Below the pieces are notes generated by a model. The model did no database searches and was not told the DNA's origin. It was given only the letters and a program-made list of their open reading frames with translations. A stretch of 19,897 nucleotides of DNA from an uncultured Adlercreutzia sp. Its GTDB lineage: Bacteria; Actinomycetota; Coriobacteriia; Coriobacteriales; Eggerthellaceae. Below, piece after piece: positions 6,575-14,667 of the stretch. The position numbers and the translations under genes were made by a program. The DNA lies in assembly GCF_958431955.1 (NCBI RefSeq), contig NZ_CAUASN010000044.1, forward strand, positions 1 to 19,897, written 5' to 3'. How positions within the stretch are numbered: position 1 is the stretch's first letter; each line of letters begins with the position of its first letter.

Positions 6575-8365
6575 ATGCTAGATACCGTCAAGGGGTGCGC
6601 TGAGCGCGCCCTGTCTTCCCTCCGAAGTGATTTCAAGACGAGCCGGCCGGCGTGGCCGTGCCTGGCGGCGGCGTTGGCGGTGACCGTGCTTGTCTGCGGC
6701 CTGCTCATCTTGAACGACGATTGGCGCGGTCCCGACGATGATCTGGGCATCTCCATTGCTCTGTCGGGCCTGTATCCCGACGGCGGCCAGTGCCTGTTCA
6801 CCAACGCCGTGCTCAACGGGCTGATCTACCAGCTGAACATGGCCATCCCCGATCTCAACTGGTTCCTCATCGTGGAGCGCTCGGCTGCCACGGCGGCTTT
6901 CTTCGCCCTGGCCTACCTGCTCTTCCGCCATGCGCCCCTCGGCGTTGGGCTGACATGCTTGGGATTCGTGGCCTACTTCATCATGCCGAAGTGCACGCTC
7001 GGCGGTAACTTCACGGTAGTGGCCGCCCTGTGCGTGATGGCGGGGGAGTTCTGCTGCTGCACGGGCATTGCGCGCCGTCAGGTATCCTGCTGCCTCGCGG
7101 GTGTGGCGCTCGTCGTCGTGGGGTTCATGTGGCGCGCCCTGGTGCTCCTGCTCTCCGCCCCCTTTCTGGCCGTGGCCTTCGCCGGGCTTCTGCTCCAATG
7201 CCGCAAGGGGGAGGGCCCGCGCATCCGCAGCCTCGTGGGGTGGGCGCTTGCGGCGGCGCTCGCCGTGGGCCTTGCCGTGGGCGGCGCCCTGGCCTACGAC
7301 AAGGCAGTATGGGCCGATCCGAAGTGGGAGCCCTGGCAGACCTACAACGACGCGCGCTACAGCCTGGTTGACTATCCCACGCAAGATTACCAGGACATCA
7401 AGGCCGAGCTCGACGCCATCGGCGTTTCGGAGGACGATTACTGGCTCATGCGGAATTGGATCACGGCCGATCCCGATTACATAACCGCCGAGAGGCTGCA
7501 GCAGGTCGCAGATATAGCGCGCAAACCGCCCGAGGATCGCAGCATGGGCGCCGCCTTCCTTTCCCAAGCAAAGCACATGGTGAAATCCCCGTTGCTCACC
7601 GTCTCGCTTGCCTGCGTGGCCGCCGCAGCCCTGCTGCTCGGCCGCAGGCGCACGCTCGTTGTGGTTGCGGCGTCTCTTCTGGGGGCTTTCGCGGCCTGCG
7701 TGTTGTTCCGCTACACGGGGCGCCTGCCCGCGCGCGTGGAGTACTCCGTTTGGCTGTTCTCGCTCCTTCCCTGCGCCGCGACCTGCCTGCAATGCGTCGC
7801 CTTGGCGCGGTTCCGGCCGGCGGTGTCCGAGCGGAGGCGCTTGGCCTCGGCCGTGGTGGGCGTTGCCTTTGCGCTGCTCTGCGCGGTGGGCCTCGTCGTG
7901 AAATGGGCTCCCGCCTTCAATGTGGAGCGGGCCGACCAGTTCCTCAAGGAGAGCCCCTTCGTGGAGCAGAATGCCCTCATCGACCGCTTCTCGGAGCCGG
8001 GCGTGGTGTACGTGTGGGACACGACCACCTTCACCCAGGTGGAAAAGGAGCTCAAGTACCGTCATCTGCCGCCGAAGAAGCTCATGGACTCCACGGTGCT
8101 CGTGGGTGGCTGGACCCAGGGGTCTCCCATCATCAAGGGGCATAACGCGCAACTCGGCATCGAGAATCCCCTGAAGAGCCTCGTCGATCGCCCGGACACC
8201 TTCTTCGTCACGCGGCGCAAGCAGTCCATTGAGCATGTGGAGGCGTACCTGCGGGAGCACTACGACGCTCGCGCGACGGCCGAGGTCGTCGACGAGGTTC
8301 CCTTGAAACAGAAAGACGCCGACCCGCTTCTTGTGATACGATTCCAATCAAACGAACCTGTCTGA
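6575..8365 (+). CDS. Polytopic membrane protein, possible GT-C-type glycosyltransferase
   Basis: I do not recognise this 596-aa protein at family level. It has one membrane helix at about residues 27-47, then an acidic extracytoplasmic loop with NDDWRGPDDDLGISIALSG, then about five helices to residue 245. A soluble loop (about 255-340) follows, then about four more helices (345-450) and a C-terminal soluble domain of about 140 residues. A first helix followed by a loop rich in Asp, then many helices and a C-terminal domain, is the layout of GT-C enzymes that use lipid-linked sugars. This is the basis for the tentative role. ATG 6575 has only a poor upstream site (ACGAG), suggesting low expression. 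It sits between an acetyltransferase and rfbA, and overlaps no neighbour. A polymerase or other envelope transporter remains possible. Confidence 0.6.
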   Translation: MLDTVKGCAERALSSLRSDFKTSRPAWPCLAAALAVTVLVCGLLILNDDWRGPDDDLGISIALSGLYPDGGQCLFTNAVLNGLIYQLNMAIPDLNWFLIVERSAATAAFFALAYLLFRHAPLGVGLTCLGFVAYFIMPKCTLGGNFTVVAALCVMAGEFCCCTGIARRQVSCCLAGVALVVVGFMWRALVLLLSAPFLAVAFAGLLLQCRKGEGPRIRSLVGWALAAALAVGLAVGGALAYDKAVWADPKWEPWQTYNDARYSLVDYPTQDYQDIKAELDAIGVSEDDYWLMRNWITADPDYITAERLQQVADIARKPPEDRSMGAAFLSQAKHMVKSPLLTVSLACVAAAALLLGRRRTLVVVAASLLGAFAACVLFRYTGRLPARVEYSVWLFSLLPCAATCLQCVALARFRPAVSERRRLASAVVGVAFALLCAVGLVVKWAPAFNVERADQFLKESPFVEQNALIDRFSEPGVVYVWDTTTFTQVEKELKYRHLPPKKLMDSTVLVGGWTQGSPIIKGHNAQLGIENPLKSLVDRPDTFFVTRRKQSIEHVEAYLREHYDARATAEVVDEVPLKQKDADPLLVIRFQSNEPV

Positions 8366-8386
8366 TCGGTGAGAATCGAGGTTAAC

Positions 8387-9295
8387 GTGAAAGGCATTAT
8401 CCTGGCTGGTGGTTCGGGTACCCGCCTGTACCCGCTGACGAAGGTCACGTCGAAGCAGCTGCTTCCCGTGTACGACAAGCCCATGGTGTACTACCCGCTG
8501 TCCATTCTCATGTTGGCGGGCATCCGCGACATCCTGCTCATCTCCACCCCGGCCGACTTGCCGAACTTCCAGGAGCTGCTGCGGGACGGCTCGTCGTTCG
8601 GCGTGAACATGTCCTACGCCGTGCAGCCCAGCCCCGACGGCCTCGCCCAGGCGCTCATCATCGGCGAGGAATTCCTCGACGGCGACGGCTGCGCCCTCAT
8701 CCTCGGCGACAACATCTTCTACGGCGGCGGCCTGTCGGGCCTGCTGCGCCAGGCCGCCTCCCGCGAGCACGGCGCCACGGTGTTCGGCTACTACGTGGAC
8801 GACCCGGAGCGCTTCGGCGTGGTAGAGTTCGACGAGGCGGGCCATGCCCTGTCCATCGAGGAGAAGCCGGAGCATCCGAAGTCGAACTACGCGGTGACGG
8901 GCCTGTACTTCTACGACAACCGCGCGGTGGAGTTCGCCAAGAGCGTCGTGCCCTCCGATCGTGGTGAGCTGGAGATCACCGACGTGAATCGGCAGTACCT
9001 GGAGGACGGCAGCCTGGAGGTGAGGGTGCTGCACCGCGGCTCGGCATGGCTCGACACGGGCACCATCCCGAGCTTGTACAAAGCCTCCGAGTTCGTGAAG
9101 GCCGTGGAGGACAACCAGGGCCTCCAGATCGCCTCGCTGGAGGAGATCGCCTACAACAACGGCTGGATCACCCGCGAGGTGCTGCTCGAGGCCGCCGAGC
9201 GCCACGCGAAAACCGCCTACGGCCAGCACCTGTTCCGCGTGGCCGAGAACCGCATCCTGCTCGGAGGCGCGGCGCTGCCGGGTGGGAACGCCTAG
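8387..9295 (+). CDS. rfbA: Glucose-1-phosphate thymidylyltransferase RfbA/RmlA
   Basis: This nucleotidyltransferase of 302 aa makes dTDP-glucose from dTTP and glucose-1-phosphate, the first step toward dTDP-rhamnose and other dTDP-deoxysugars. The start is diagnostic: VKGIILAGGSGTRLYPLTKV, with the phosphate-binding GGSGTRLYP loop, followed by SKQLLPVYDKPMVYYPLSIL, ILGDNIFYG, EEKPEHPKSNYAVTGLYFYD and RGSAWLDTGT. Another in-frame GTG exists at 8369, but GTG 8387 matches the usual family start and has GAGGT 4 nt upstream, so I prefer it. It is the last gene before a strong terminator. The next enzyme, RfbB, is encoded on the opposite strand over 5 kb away. RmlC and RmlD are not in the window, so the final dTDP-sugar cannot be told. 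Confidence 0.95.
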   Translation: MKGIILAGGSGTRLYPLTKVTSKQLLPVYDKPMVYYPLSILMLAGIRDILLISTPADLPNFQELLRDGSSFGVNMSYAVQPSPDGLAQALIIGEEFLDGDGCALILGDNIFYGGGLSGLLRQAASREHGATVFGYYVDDPERFGVVEFDEAGHALSIEEKPEHPKSNYAVTGLYFYDNRAVEFAKSVVPSDRGELEITDVNRQYLEDGSLEVRVLHRGSAWLDTGTIPSLYKASEFVKAVEDNQGLQIASLEEIAYNNGWITREVLLEAAERHAKTAYGQHLFRVAENRILLGGAALPGGNA

Positions 9296-9324
9296 GGCGC
9301 GCTCGCCTCGTCCCCGTAAAAACG

Positions 9325-9358
9325 ACGGCCCCCGCCCGAGCGTATCGGCGGGGGCCGT
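9325..9358. terminator. Bidirectional intrinsic terminator between convergent operons
   Basis: A perfect 12-bp GC-rich stem (9325-9336 with 9347-9358, loop of 10 nt) is followed by TTCTCGTT on the plus strand. On the minus strand it is followed by CGTTTTTAC. It lies between the rfbA stop (9295) and the decarboxylase stop (9391) and would end both converging transcripts. Confidence 0.88.
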
Positions 9359-9390
9359 TCTCGTTCAGCGTGCCTTCGGGCACCTGCGGG

Positions 9391-10584
9391 CTAGAGGCGC
9401 GGAGGGCGCTCGTTCCAGGGTTCGCGCAGCAGGGTTGCCGTGCCGTCGGGGGCCGCGGCATACACGGCGGGCGGGTACTCGATGAAGAACTGGGGCGTGA
9501 AGCTCATGGAGTAGGCGCCGGCGTAGCGGATGACCACCATGTCTCCCGGCGCGAGGGCCGGCTCGTCTGCGGCCGTGAAGAGGCGGTCGCTGTCCATGCA
9601 GGTGTAGCCGCAGATGATCTGCCGGGGGAGCGTCTCGGTGCTCTCGGCGATCATCTCGTGCACGTAGGAGGTCTTCTTCATCTCGTGGTCGATGTTGATG
9701 CGCGACAGCTCGGTGACCACGTAGTGCTCGTCCACGATGTCCTTCACGTCGATGACGCGGCCGGCGTAGTAGCCCGGCGTGCACACCACCGCGCCGCCCG
9801 GCTCCACCAAAAGCTCGGTGCGCGCGGGATCGCAGGCGTCGCCCATGGCCTCGCGGATGGTGCGCACGTAGTCGTCGTAGGCGCCCACGTTGGCAGGTCC
9901 GCCGCCGTAGAAGCCGCCGCCGATATCGAACCAGTCCAGCTCCAGGTCGAACGCGCGGATGATCTCGGCCGCGGCGTCGGCCAGGGTGCGGTAGACCTTC
10001 TGCGATCGACTCAAGGTGGTCACGTGCATGTGCAGCCCGCGGATCTCCACGCCCTCCACGCTCCGCAGCTCCTCGATGGCCCGGGCCAGCTCGCCGCCCT
10101 CGAAGGAGAAGCCGAAGCGGCCATGGCGGTCGTCCGAGAGCGTCTCGCCGGGGCAGTACTTCTCGAGCAGGATGTTCGCGCGAATGCCGACGCGGGCCCG
10201 CTTGCCCGCCTCGGCGTACTCGCGCACCCAGGCGATCTCGCGCTTCGAGTCGAGGTTCACGTACGACCCGGCGTCCAGGGCGAAGAAGAGCCACTCGCGG
10301 CCCTTGATGGGGCCGTTGAACACGATCTGCTCGGGCGGGAAGCCGGCCTTAAGGGCCCGGGCGTACTCCTCGTCGGAGACCACCTCGGCATAGCAGTCCT
10401 CCTCGCGGGCCACTTCCAGGATCCACGGAAAGGGGTTGGTCTTCACCGAGTAGGCCACGTTCGAGCGCGGCGACCAGTGCTCGGCGAGCGCCCGGCGGAA
10501 GTCGGCGAAGTTGTCGCGCAGCTCCGCCTCGTCGAAGACGAAGCAGGGGGTCTTAAGCGCGGTGAAGTCGAAGGGGAGCGCCAT
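9391..10584 (-). CDS. Type III (alanine-racemase-fold) PLP-dependent decarboxylase
   Basis: This 397-aa enzyme belongs to the superfamily of diaminopimelate, ornithine/arginine and carboxynorspermidine decarboxylases. Visible are TPCFVFDEAELRDNF at the N-terminus, the PLP lysine in VAYSVKTNP (Lys48), HMHVTTLSRSQKVY, the FDIGGGFYGG phosphate-binding glycine loop, the LLVEPGGAVV motif, and CGYTCMDSDRLF (Cys329) as the catalytic Cys motif contributed to the dimeric active site. This last motif is not the CESGD of standard DAP decarboxylase, so LysA is unlikely. The cluster context (ATP-grasp, SDR) suggests a biosynthetic role on a conjugated amino acid, as in BtrK or siderophore decarboxylases, but this is inference. 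ATG 10584 lies 2 bp after the stop of the SDR gene. It is the last gene of the minus-strand operon. Confidence 0.82.
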   Translation of the reverse strand: MALPFDFTALKTPCFVFDEAELRDNFADFRRALAEHWSPRSNVAYSVKTNPFPWILEVAREEDCYAEVVSDEEYARALKAGFPPEQIVFNGPIKGREWLFFALDAGSYVNLDSKREIAWVREYAEAGKRARVGIRANILLEKYCPGETLSDDRHGRFGFSFEGGELARAIEELRSVEGVEIRGLHMHVTTLSRSQKVYRTLADAAAEIIRAFDLELDWFDIGGGFYGGGPANVGAYDDYVRTIREAMGDACDPARTELLVEPGGAVVCTPGYYAGRVIDVKDIVDEHYVVTELSRINIDHEMKKTSYVHEMIAESTETLPRQIICGYTCMDSDRLFTAADEPALAPGDMVVIRYAGAYSMSFTPQFFIEYPPAVYAAAPDGTATLLREPWNERPPRL

Positions 10585-10586
10585 GG

Positions 10587-11612
10587 CTACCGCCCCTCGT
10601 AGCGCTCGGTGAAGAAGTCGGCGAAGCGGTCGGCCTCCATCTCGGCCTTGTAGTCCTCGAGCATCTTCACGGGCGGGTAGGCCGGCTCGTAGCCGAGGTT
10701 GGCCCGGGCCTTGTCGACGTTCATGCAGTAGTTCACGCAGTCGTGCTTCTCGGGGCGGTAGCTGATCTCGGATACGGCGCCCGGCTCGCAGAACACGTCC
10801 ACGATGTTGTGCACCTGCTCCTCCAGGGAGGTGAGCACGCCGGTGCCCACGTTGTAGGTGCCGCTCGCGTCCTTGGGCGCGAAGAGGGCCTTCTCGATCA
10901 TCTGGCAGAAGTCCTTCACGTAGATGAGATCCATGCCCTTGGCCGGATCCCCCCAGATCTCGAGCGGCTCGCCGGCCCGCGCCCTGTCGATCATGAGGCG
11001 GTAGGAGCTCACGGCCGGCTTGCCGTCGTGGTAGAGCGTCTTGCTGTCGTGCATGAAGCAGTAGATGTTCGGCAGACGGAAGGCGAAGAATCCCAGGTCG
11101 TAGGCGGCGCGGTAGTGCCAGCACAGCTCCTCGGCGCAGATCTTCGTGATGGCGTACACGGCGTGGTCGCCGGTCATGGCGGGCTTGCGCGGCATGTCGT
11201 CGGCCAGTTCCGTCATCTCGCCGAAGTAGCCGGTGTAGTCGGAGATGGTCTGGGTGTACAGCACCCGGTCGGCCCCTGCGGTGCGGGCGTACTCGAGCAC
11301 GTTCAAGGTGCCCATGACGTTGGCGTCCACGTAGCGGCGCGGGTCGTAGCCCTCCATGTAGGCCGGCAGCGCCCCGGCGAAGTGCACCACGGCGTACACG
11401 TCCTCCTGGGGGAGGGCCGCCAGCGACTCCCCGTCGGTGATGTCGGCGCGCACGTAGCGCACGAGTGGGGCGTAGCGGTCGAAGAAGGCGATGTCCGACC
11501 GCCCGCTGGCGACGACTTCCCACTCGTCGGGCGACAGGGTGTGGGCAAGGTGGTCCACCAGGTACAGCCCGAGGGTGCCGCCGGCACCGAAGATGACGAT
11601 TCTCTTTCTCAT
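10587..11612 (-). CDS. NAD(P)-dependent extended SDR epimerase/dehydratase
   Basis: This 341-aa nucleotide-sugar-type short-chain dehydrogenase acts on activated sugars. The Rossmann glycine motif is in IVIFGAGGTLGLYLVDHL at the N-terminus. An active-site segment QTISDYTGYF and the catalytic pair Tyr153/Lys157 in VYAITKICAEEL follow, with a substrate-site segment FRLPNIYCFMHD and WGDPAKGMDLIYVKDFCQMI. The frame is open upstream, but ATG 11612 gives the standard N-terminus and has GGAG 6 nt before it. The sugar and whether it is an epimerase, reductase or dehydratase cannot be told from motifs alone. It is sandwiched between the GT2 gene (37-bp gap) and the decarboxylase (2-bp gap), so it probably prepares the sugar or modified residue handled by the operon. 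Confidence 0.85.
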   Translation of the reverse strand: MRKRIVIFGAGGTLGLYLVDHLAHTLSPDEWEVVASGRSDIAFFDRYAPLVRYVRADITDGESLAALPQEDVYAVVHFAGALPAYMEGYDPRRYVDANVMGTLNVLEYARTAGADRVLYTQTISDYTGYFGEMTELADDMPRKPAMTGDHAVYAITKICAEELCWHYRAAYDLGFFAFRLPNIYCFMHDSKTLYHDGKPAVSSYRLMIDRARAGEPLEIWGDPAKGMDLIYVKDFCQMIEKALFAPKDASGTYNVGTGVLTSLEEQVHNIVDVFCEPGAVSEISYRPEKHDCVNYCMNVDKARANLGYEPAYPPVKMLEDYKAEMEADRFADFFTERYEGR

Positions 11613-11649
11613 GGTCGCTCCGTTCTGCGATGGGGTTGGGTACTGCAAT

Positions 11650-12567
11650 TTAGCGGTTGTCGATGGTCTGCTTGAGCACGTACTGGGGCGCGTTGTTGAT
11701 GGTCATGAACACGCGGCCCAGATACTCGCCGATAAGCCCGAGGAACAGGATGATGAGGCCCGAGCAGGTGAGCACGGTGGCCATGAGCGAGGGCCAGCCG
11801 GCCTGCATGGAAGGATCGAGGAGCCGCATGATGAAGATGGCCAGGGCCGCCACGAGGCCGATGGCGCCGAGCACCGCGCCGATGACGGCGGCCAGGCGCA
11901 GCGGCACCATGGAGAAGTTCAGCACCGTTGACCACAGGCGGATGAGGGTCTTGAGCGTGTATCCCGACGTGCCCTGGGCGCGTTCGTAGTGAACCACCTC
12001 GACGTTCTTGATGTTGGCCGTGGCGCGGAAGATGAGCCCCTGGATGTACACGTAGGGGCCGTGGTAGCGCACCATCTCATCGCGGACGTGGCGGCGCAGC
12101 ACGATGAAGTTGCTGGCGTAGATCTCCTTCGGCCGGTCGGTGAGCACGCGCATGGACCACACCGTGAACTTCGACCCCAGCTCGCGCCACCAGGCCTGCT
12201 TATGCTCGGGCCAGCTGGCGAACACCACGTCGGCGTCCCCGACGGAGTCGAGCAGCTTCACGCATTGGGAGGGGTGGGTCTGCATGTCGTCGTCCATGAG
12301 CAGGATGAGGTCGCCTTGCGTCTCGCGCAGGCCGGCCATGATGGCGTTGTGCTGCCCGGAGTTCTTGGCGCAGTTGATGCCCACGATGCGGTCGTCTTCG
12401 GCGCACAGCGCCGAGATGGCGGCGAAGGTGCCGTCGGTGGAGCCGTCGTTCACGAGGACGAACTCGTAGGAGTAGCCGGCCTTCACGAGCTCGGCGCGGG
12501 TCTGCTCGACCACGGTGCCGATCATCTTCTCGGAGTAGTAGCAAGGGATAACGACTGAAACGAGCAT
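11650..12567 (-). CDS. Polyprenyl-phosphate glycosyltransferase, GT2 family (GtrB/ArnC/DPM1-like)
   Basis: This 305-aa enzyme transfers a sugar from a nucleotide donor to undecaprenyl phosphate on the cytoplasmic face. The GT-A domain shows VSVVIPCYYSE, LVNDGSTDGT (residues 38-47), GQHNAIMAGL, and the metal-binding triplet LLMDDDMQTHP (Asp92-94). The RAQGTSGYTLKTLIRL motif at the domain edge is typical of GtrB/ArnC/DPM1-type enzymes. Two C-terminal membrane helices (about 228-255 and 265-290) and the LIGEYLGRVFMTINNAPQYV ending are also characteristic. ATG 12567 has AAGGAAAGG upstream. Two small SMR-type proteins are encoded just upstream, the arrangement expected for a lipid-linked sugar and its flippase. 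Confidence 0.9.
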   Translation of the reverse strand: MLVSVVIPCYYSEKMIGTVVEQTRAELVKAGYSYEFVLVNDGSTDGTFAAISALCAEDDRIVGINCAKNSGQHNAIMAGLRETQGDLILLMDDDMQTHPSQCVKLLDSVGDADVVFASWPEHKQAWWRELGSKFTVWSMRVLTDRPKEIYASNFIVLRRHVRDEMVRYHGPYVYIQGLIFRATANIKNVEVVHYERAQGTSGYTLKTLIRLWSTVLNFSMVPLRLAAVIGAVLGAIGLVAALAIFIMRLLDPSMQAGWPSLMATVLTCSGLIILFLGLIGEYLGRVFMTINNAPQYVLKQTIDNR

Positions 12568-12594
12568 AGCGTGCCTTTCCTTGGTCGCCGGGGT

Positions 12595-12942
12595 CTAGAC
12601 GGTGCCCAGCGAGTAGACGACGATTCCGACGATGATGAGCGCGAGCGCGCAGGCCTTCTTCTTGCCGATCTTCTCCTTGAAGATGGTCACGCCGAAGAAG
12701 GTAATGTACAGATAGGCCGTGGCCTCCAAGATGGCGCCCATGGACAGCGGCACCACTTTGTAGGCGAGGATGGTCATGAGCGTGGCGCCGAAGAAGAAGG
12801 CGTAGGCGGTGATGACGAGCGGGTTCAGGTACTCCTTCAACGGCGAGTCGTAGGTGCGCAGGGCCGCCTTCTTCAGGAGCACCTGGGAGACCGACGAGAT
12901 GAGCACGCCCAGAAGGTAGATGCCGATGTAGAGCTCGAGCAC
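12595..12942 (-). CDS. Small EamA/SMR-type membrane protein (ArnE-like half of a paired flippase)
   Basis: This 115-aa protein has four hydrophobic helices (about 4-24, 44-64, 66-88, 95-113), the size and layout of small multidrug resistance-type proteins. Motifs include SSVSQVLLKKAAL in the first helix region and ILEATAYLYITFFGVTIFKEKIGKKK, similar to the C-terminal half of EamA/SMR transporters. It starts with GTG at 12942, preceded by GGGAGG with a 7-nt gap; that site contains the stop of the previous gene. It is coupled to a second, larger four-helix protein, so the two probably assemble as a heterodimer like ArnE/ArnF, moving an undecaprenyl-linked sugar to the outer face. A drug-efflux role is less likely given the glycan operon, but it cannot be excluded by sequence. 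Confidence 0.78.
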   Translation of the reverse strand: MLELYIGIYLLGVLISSVSQVLLKKAALRTYDSPLKEYLNPLVITAYAFFFGATLMTILAYKVVPLSMGAILEATAYLYITFFGVTIFKEKIGKKKACALALIIVGIVVYSLGTV

Positions 12943-12945
12943 GGG

Positions 12946-13374
12946 CTACCTCCCCTCGCCGATGCCGGTGACAGTCCACTCGTCGCCGTCGATGGAGTCG
13001 CCGGGGCGCTCCTCCTCCGCATCGGCCCGGGCGTAGAGCACCACGCCCGCGATGACGAGGGCGGCCCCGATGAGATTCAGGACCGAGATGGACTCCCCGA
13101 AGACGAAGAAGCCCCACACCATGCCCCATACCACCGTGACGGCCTTGTTCGCGAAGGCGAGCGAGAGCGACAGGCGCTTCAGGATCTGCTGCCAGCCGAT
13201 GGCGTAGATGAACAGGATGGCGAGCATGCCGCCGTACAGCGCGATGAACATGGGGCTCATGAAGGGCTCGTGGGCGGCGTTCTTGCTGAAGATGCCCGAG
13301 AGCGAGTACACCAGCAAAAGCAGGTGCAGCGCGATGAGCGTGACGGCGCGCTTGTTGGGGGCGGCCTTACTCAT
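12946..13374 (-). CDS. EamA/SMR-type membrane protein (second half of the paired flippase)
   Basis: This 142-aa protein has four membrane helices (about 9-30, 40-60, 74-95, 98-118) and a hydrophilic, acidic C-terminal tail of about 24 residues. The helices contain KRAVTLIALHLLLLVYSLSG and FANKAVTVVWGMVWGFFVFG, and the ISVLNLIGAALVIAGVVLY ending typical of EamA repeats. The reading frame extends further upstream, but ATG 13374 has a GAGGGA ribosome site and gives a normal length. Its start overlaps the ATP-grasp gene by 8 bp, and the partner gene begins 3 bp after its stop. The pair resembles ArnE/ArnF-type transporters of lipid-linked sugars. The long cytoplasmic tail is unusual for this family. 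Confidence 0.76.
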   Translation of the reverse strand: MSKAAPNKRAVTLIALHLLLLVYSLSGIFSKNAAHEPFMSPMFIALYGGMLAILFIYAIGWQQILKRLSLSLAFANKAVTVVWGMVWGFFVFGESISVLNLIGAALVIAGVVLYARADAEEERPGDSIDGDEWTVTGIGEGR

Positions 13375-14632
13375 GCCGTTCCCTCGCGTCGGCCGAGAAG
13401 AGCAGCTCGCGGCCCGCCGGGTCCAGGACCGAGGCGCGCGAGAAGATCTCGTCGGAGAGGGCGTCCACGCCCCGCCGGCTGTCGGCGACAAGGTAGTAGC
13501 GGGCCACGTAGGGCTTTGCGCCGCGCCCGCGGGCGACGGCGTCGCCACGCCGGTAGTACGGGAGGTACTCCGTCACGCCCTCGAGCTGGGCCAGGGTGTC
13601 CATCGCGGTCATGTCGTCCACTTCGCCCTCGCGTCCGTGGAAGTAGAGGCCGGCGGCATGGCCGGGCAGAAGCGGGGAGTGGGCGCGCACGCGCGCGGCG
13701 GCGGCCTTAGGGTTGTACACCAGGTCGAGCAACAGGTCCTCCACGGCCAGGCCGCTCGTCAGCTCCAAAAGCTCGTGCTCGTAGCCAAAGATGCGGCCGG
13801 CGGCCTCGCAGACGGCCAGGCTGCCATCGGGGGTGCGGAACAGCTGGATGCACAGAGGGCCGTTCTCGAGGCCCACGTAGCCGGCGATCTTCGTGGCGAT
13901 GGCGGCCACGTCGTCGGCGATGGCGGCGGTGAGGGTGCTCGGGTAGGCGATGCGCACCACCTGGGGCACCTCACCGTCCGCGAAGGGGGCCTTCTCGCGG
14001 TCGGCGATGCTGAGCACGTGGGCGCGCCCCTCGACCACCCAGGTCATGGCGTTGAACTCGCGGCCGTCGTTGTACTCCTCGGAGATGAGGGCGTCGAAGG
14101 TGGACTGCGCGGCCGCCGCTGCGAACCGCTCGCGCACCTCCTCTGCGCTGCGGGCGACGAACACGCCGTGGGACCCGTAGCCGTTCAAGGGCTTCACCAC
14201 GCAGGGAAACGCCAGGTCGGCGCAGTCCTCCTCGAGGGTCTCGAGCCGGATCACCTTCGAGCGGGGCGTGGGGATGCCCAGCTCGGCGAACATCTGCTTC
14301 ATGAGCGGCTTCTCGCGCAGGTACCGCTCCTGGGCGGGCTTGAGGTAGGCGGGAAGGCCGGCCGCGTCGGCGATGTCGATCATGCACTCGGCAAGCAGGT
14401 CGGAAAACGACGCGATGATGCCGTCGGCCTCTTCGGCGCGACAGATGTCGGCGACGGCGGCTGTGTCGCGGATGTCGGCGAGGTAGGCCTTGTCGGCATG
14501 GGCCTTGGCGGGGCCGTGCTCGTAGCCGTCGCAGACGATGGTGTAGATGCCGCGGGCGCGGGCTCGCTCGACGAGGTCGACGAACTCGTCCATGGAGCCG
14601 AGGATGACGAGGCGATGCTGGTCGGTGGTCAT
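13367..14632 (-). CDS. ATP-grasp carboxylate-amine ligase
   Basis: This 421-aa enzyme of the ATP-grasp fold forms an amide-type bond by activating a carboxylate with ATP as an acyl phosphate. The N-terminal pre-ATP domain starts with RLVILGSMDEFVDLVERARA. The nucleotide-binding region has FPCVVKPLNGYGSHGVFV (about residues 143-160), ISEEYNDGREFNAMTWVVEG and LCIQLFRTPDGSLAVCEAAG. The metal-binding EAAGRIFGYEHEL (about 275-287) is the variant of the usual ExNxR motif in which the Asn is replaced by Ala, as in some polysaccharide-cluster ligases. ATG 14632 has GAAGGAG upstream. The 3' end overlaps the first SMR gene by 8 bp. Substrates are unknown; pairing with a PLP decarboxylase in the same operon suggests an amino-acid conjugate. 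Confidence 0.85.
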   Translation of the reverse strand: MTTDQHRLVILGSMDEFVDLVERARARGIYTIVCDGYEHGPAKAHADKAYLADIRDTAAVADICRAEEADGIIASFSDLLAECMIDIADAAGLPAYLKPAQERYLREKPLMKQMFAELGIPTPRSKVIRLETLEEDCADLAFPCVVKPLNGYGSHGVFVARSAEEVRERFAAAAAQSTFDALISEEYNDGREFNAMTWVVEGRAHVLSIADREKAPFADGEVPQVVRIAYPSTLTAAIADDVAAIATKIAGYVGLENGPLCIQLFRTPDGSLAVCEAAGRIFGYEHELLELTSGLAVEDLLLDLVYNPKAAAARVRAHSPLLPGHAAGLYFHGREGEVDDMTAMDTLAQLEGVTEYLPYYRRGDAVARGRGAKPYVARYYLVADSRRGVDALSDEIFSRASVLDPAGRELLFSADARERHE

Positions 14633-14667
14633 GGGTGGCGATCTCCTTCGGAACGGTGCAGGCGGCC

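Noticed and set aside
6578..8347. Long minus-strand open frame (589 codons) opposite the membrane-protein gene
   Set aside because: The sense strand encodes a coherent polytopic membrane protein; the antisense is His/Gly/Arg/Glu-rich without motifs.
10949..10954. C6 run in the SDR gene (G6 on the coding strand) as a third phase-variation tract
   Set aside because: Six bases is short for frequent slippage and similar G6 runs occur elsewhere (such as 19362-19367); it does not stand out like the two G9 tracts.
9391..11523. A single 710-codon minus-strand frame spanning the decarboxylase and most of the SDR gene
   Set aside because: The N-terminal 310 codons are out of frame with the SDR and encode Arg-rich shadow sequence. 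The decarboxylase has its own ATG at 10584, so this is not a fusion.
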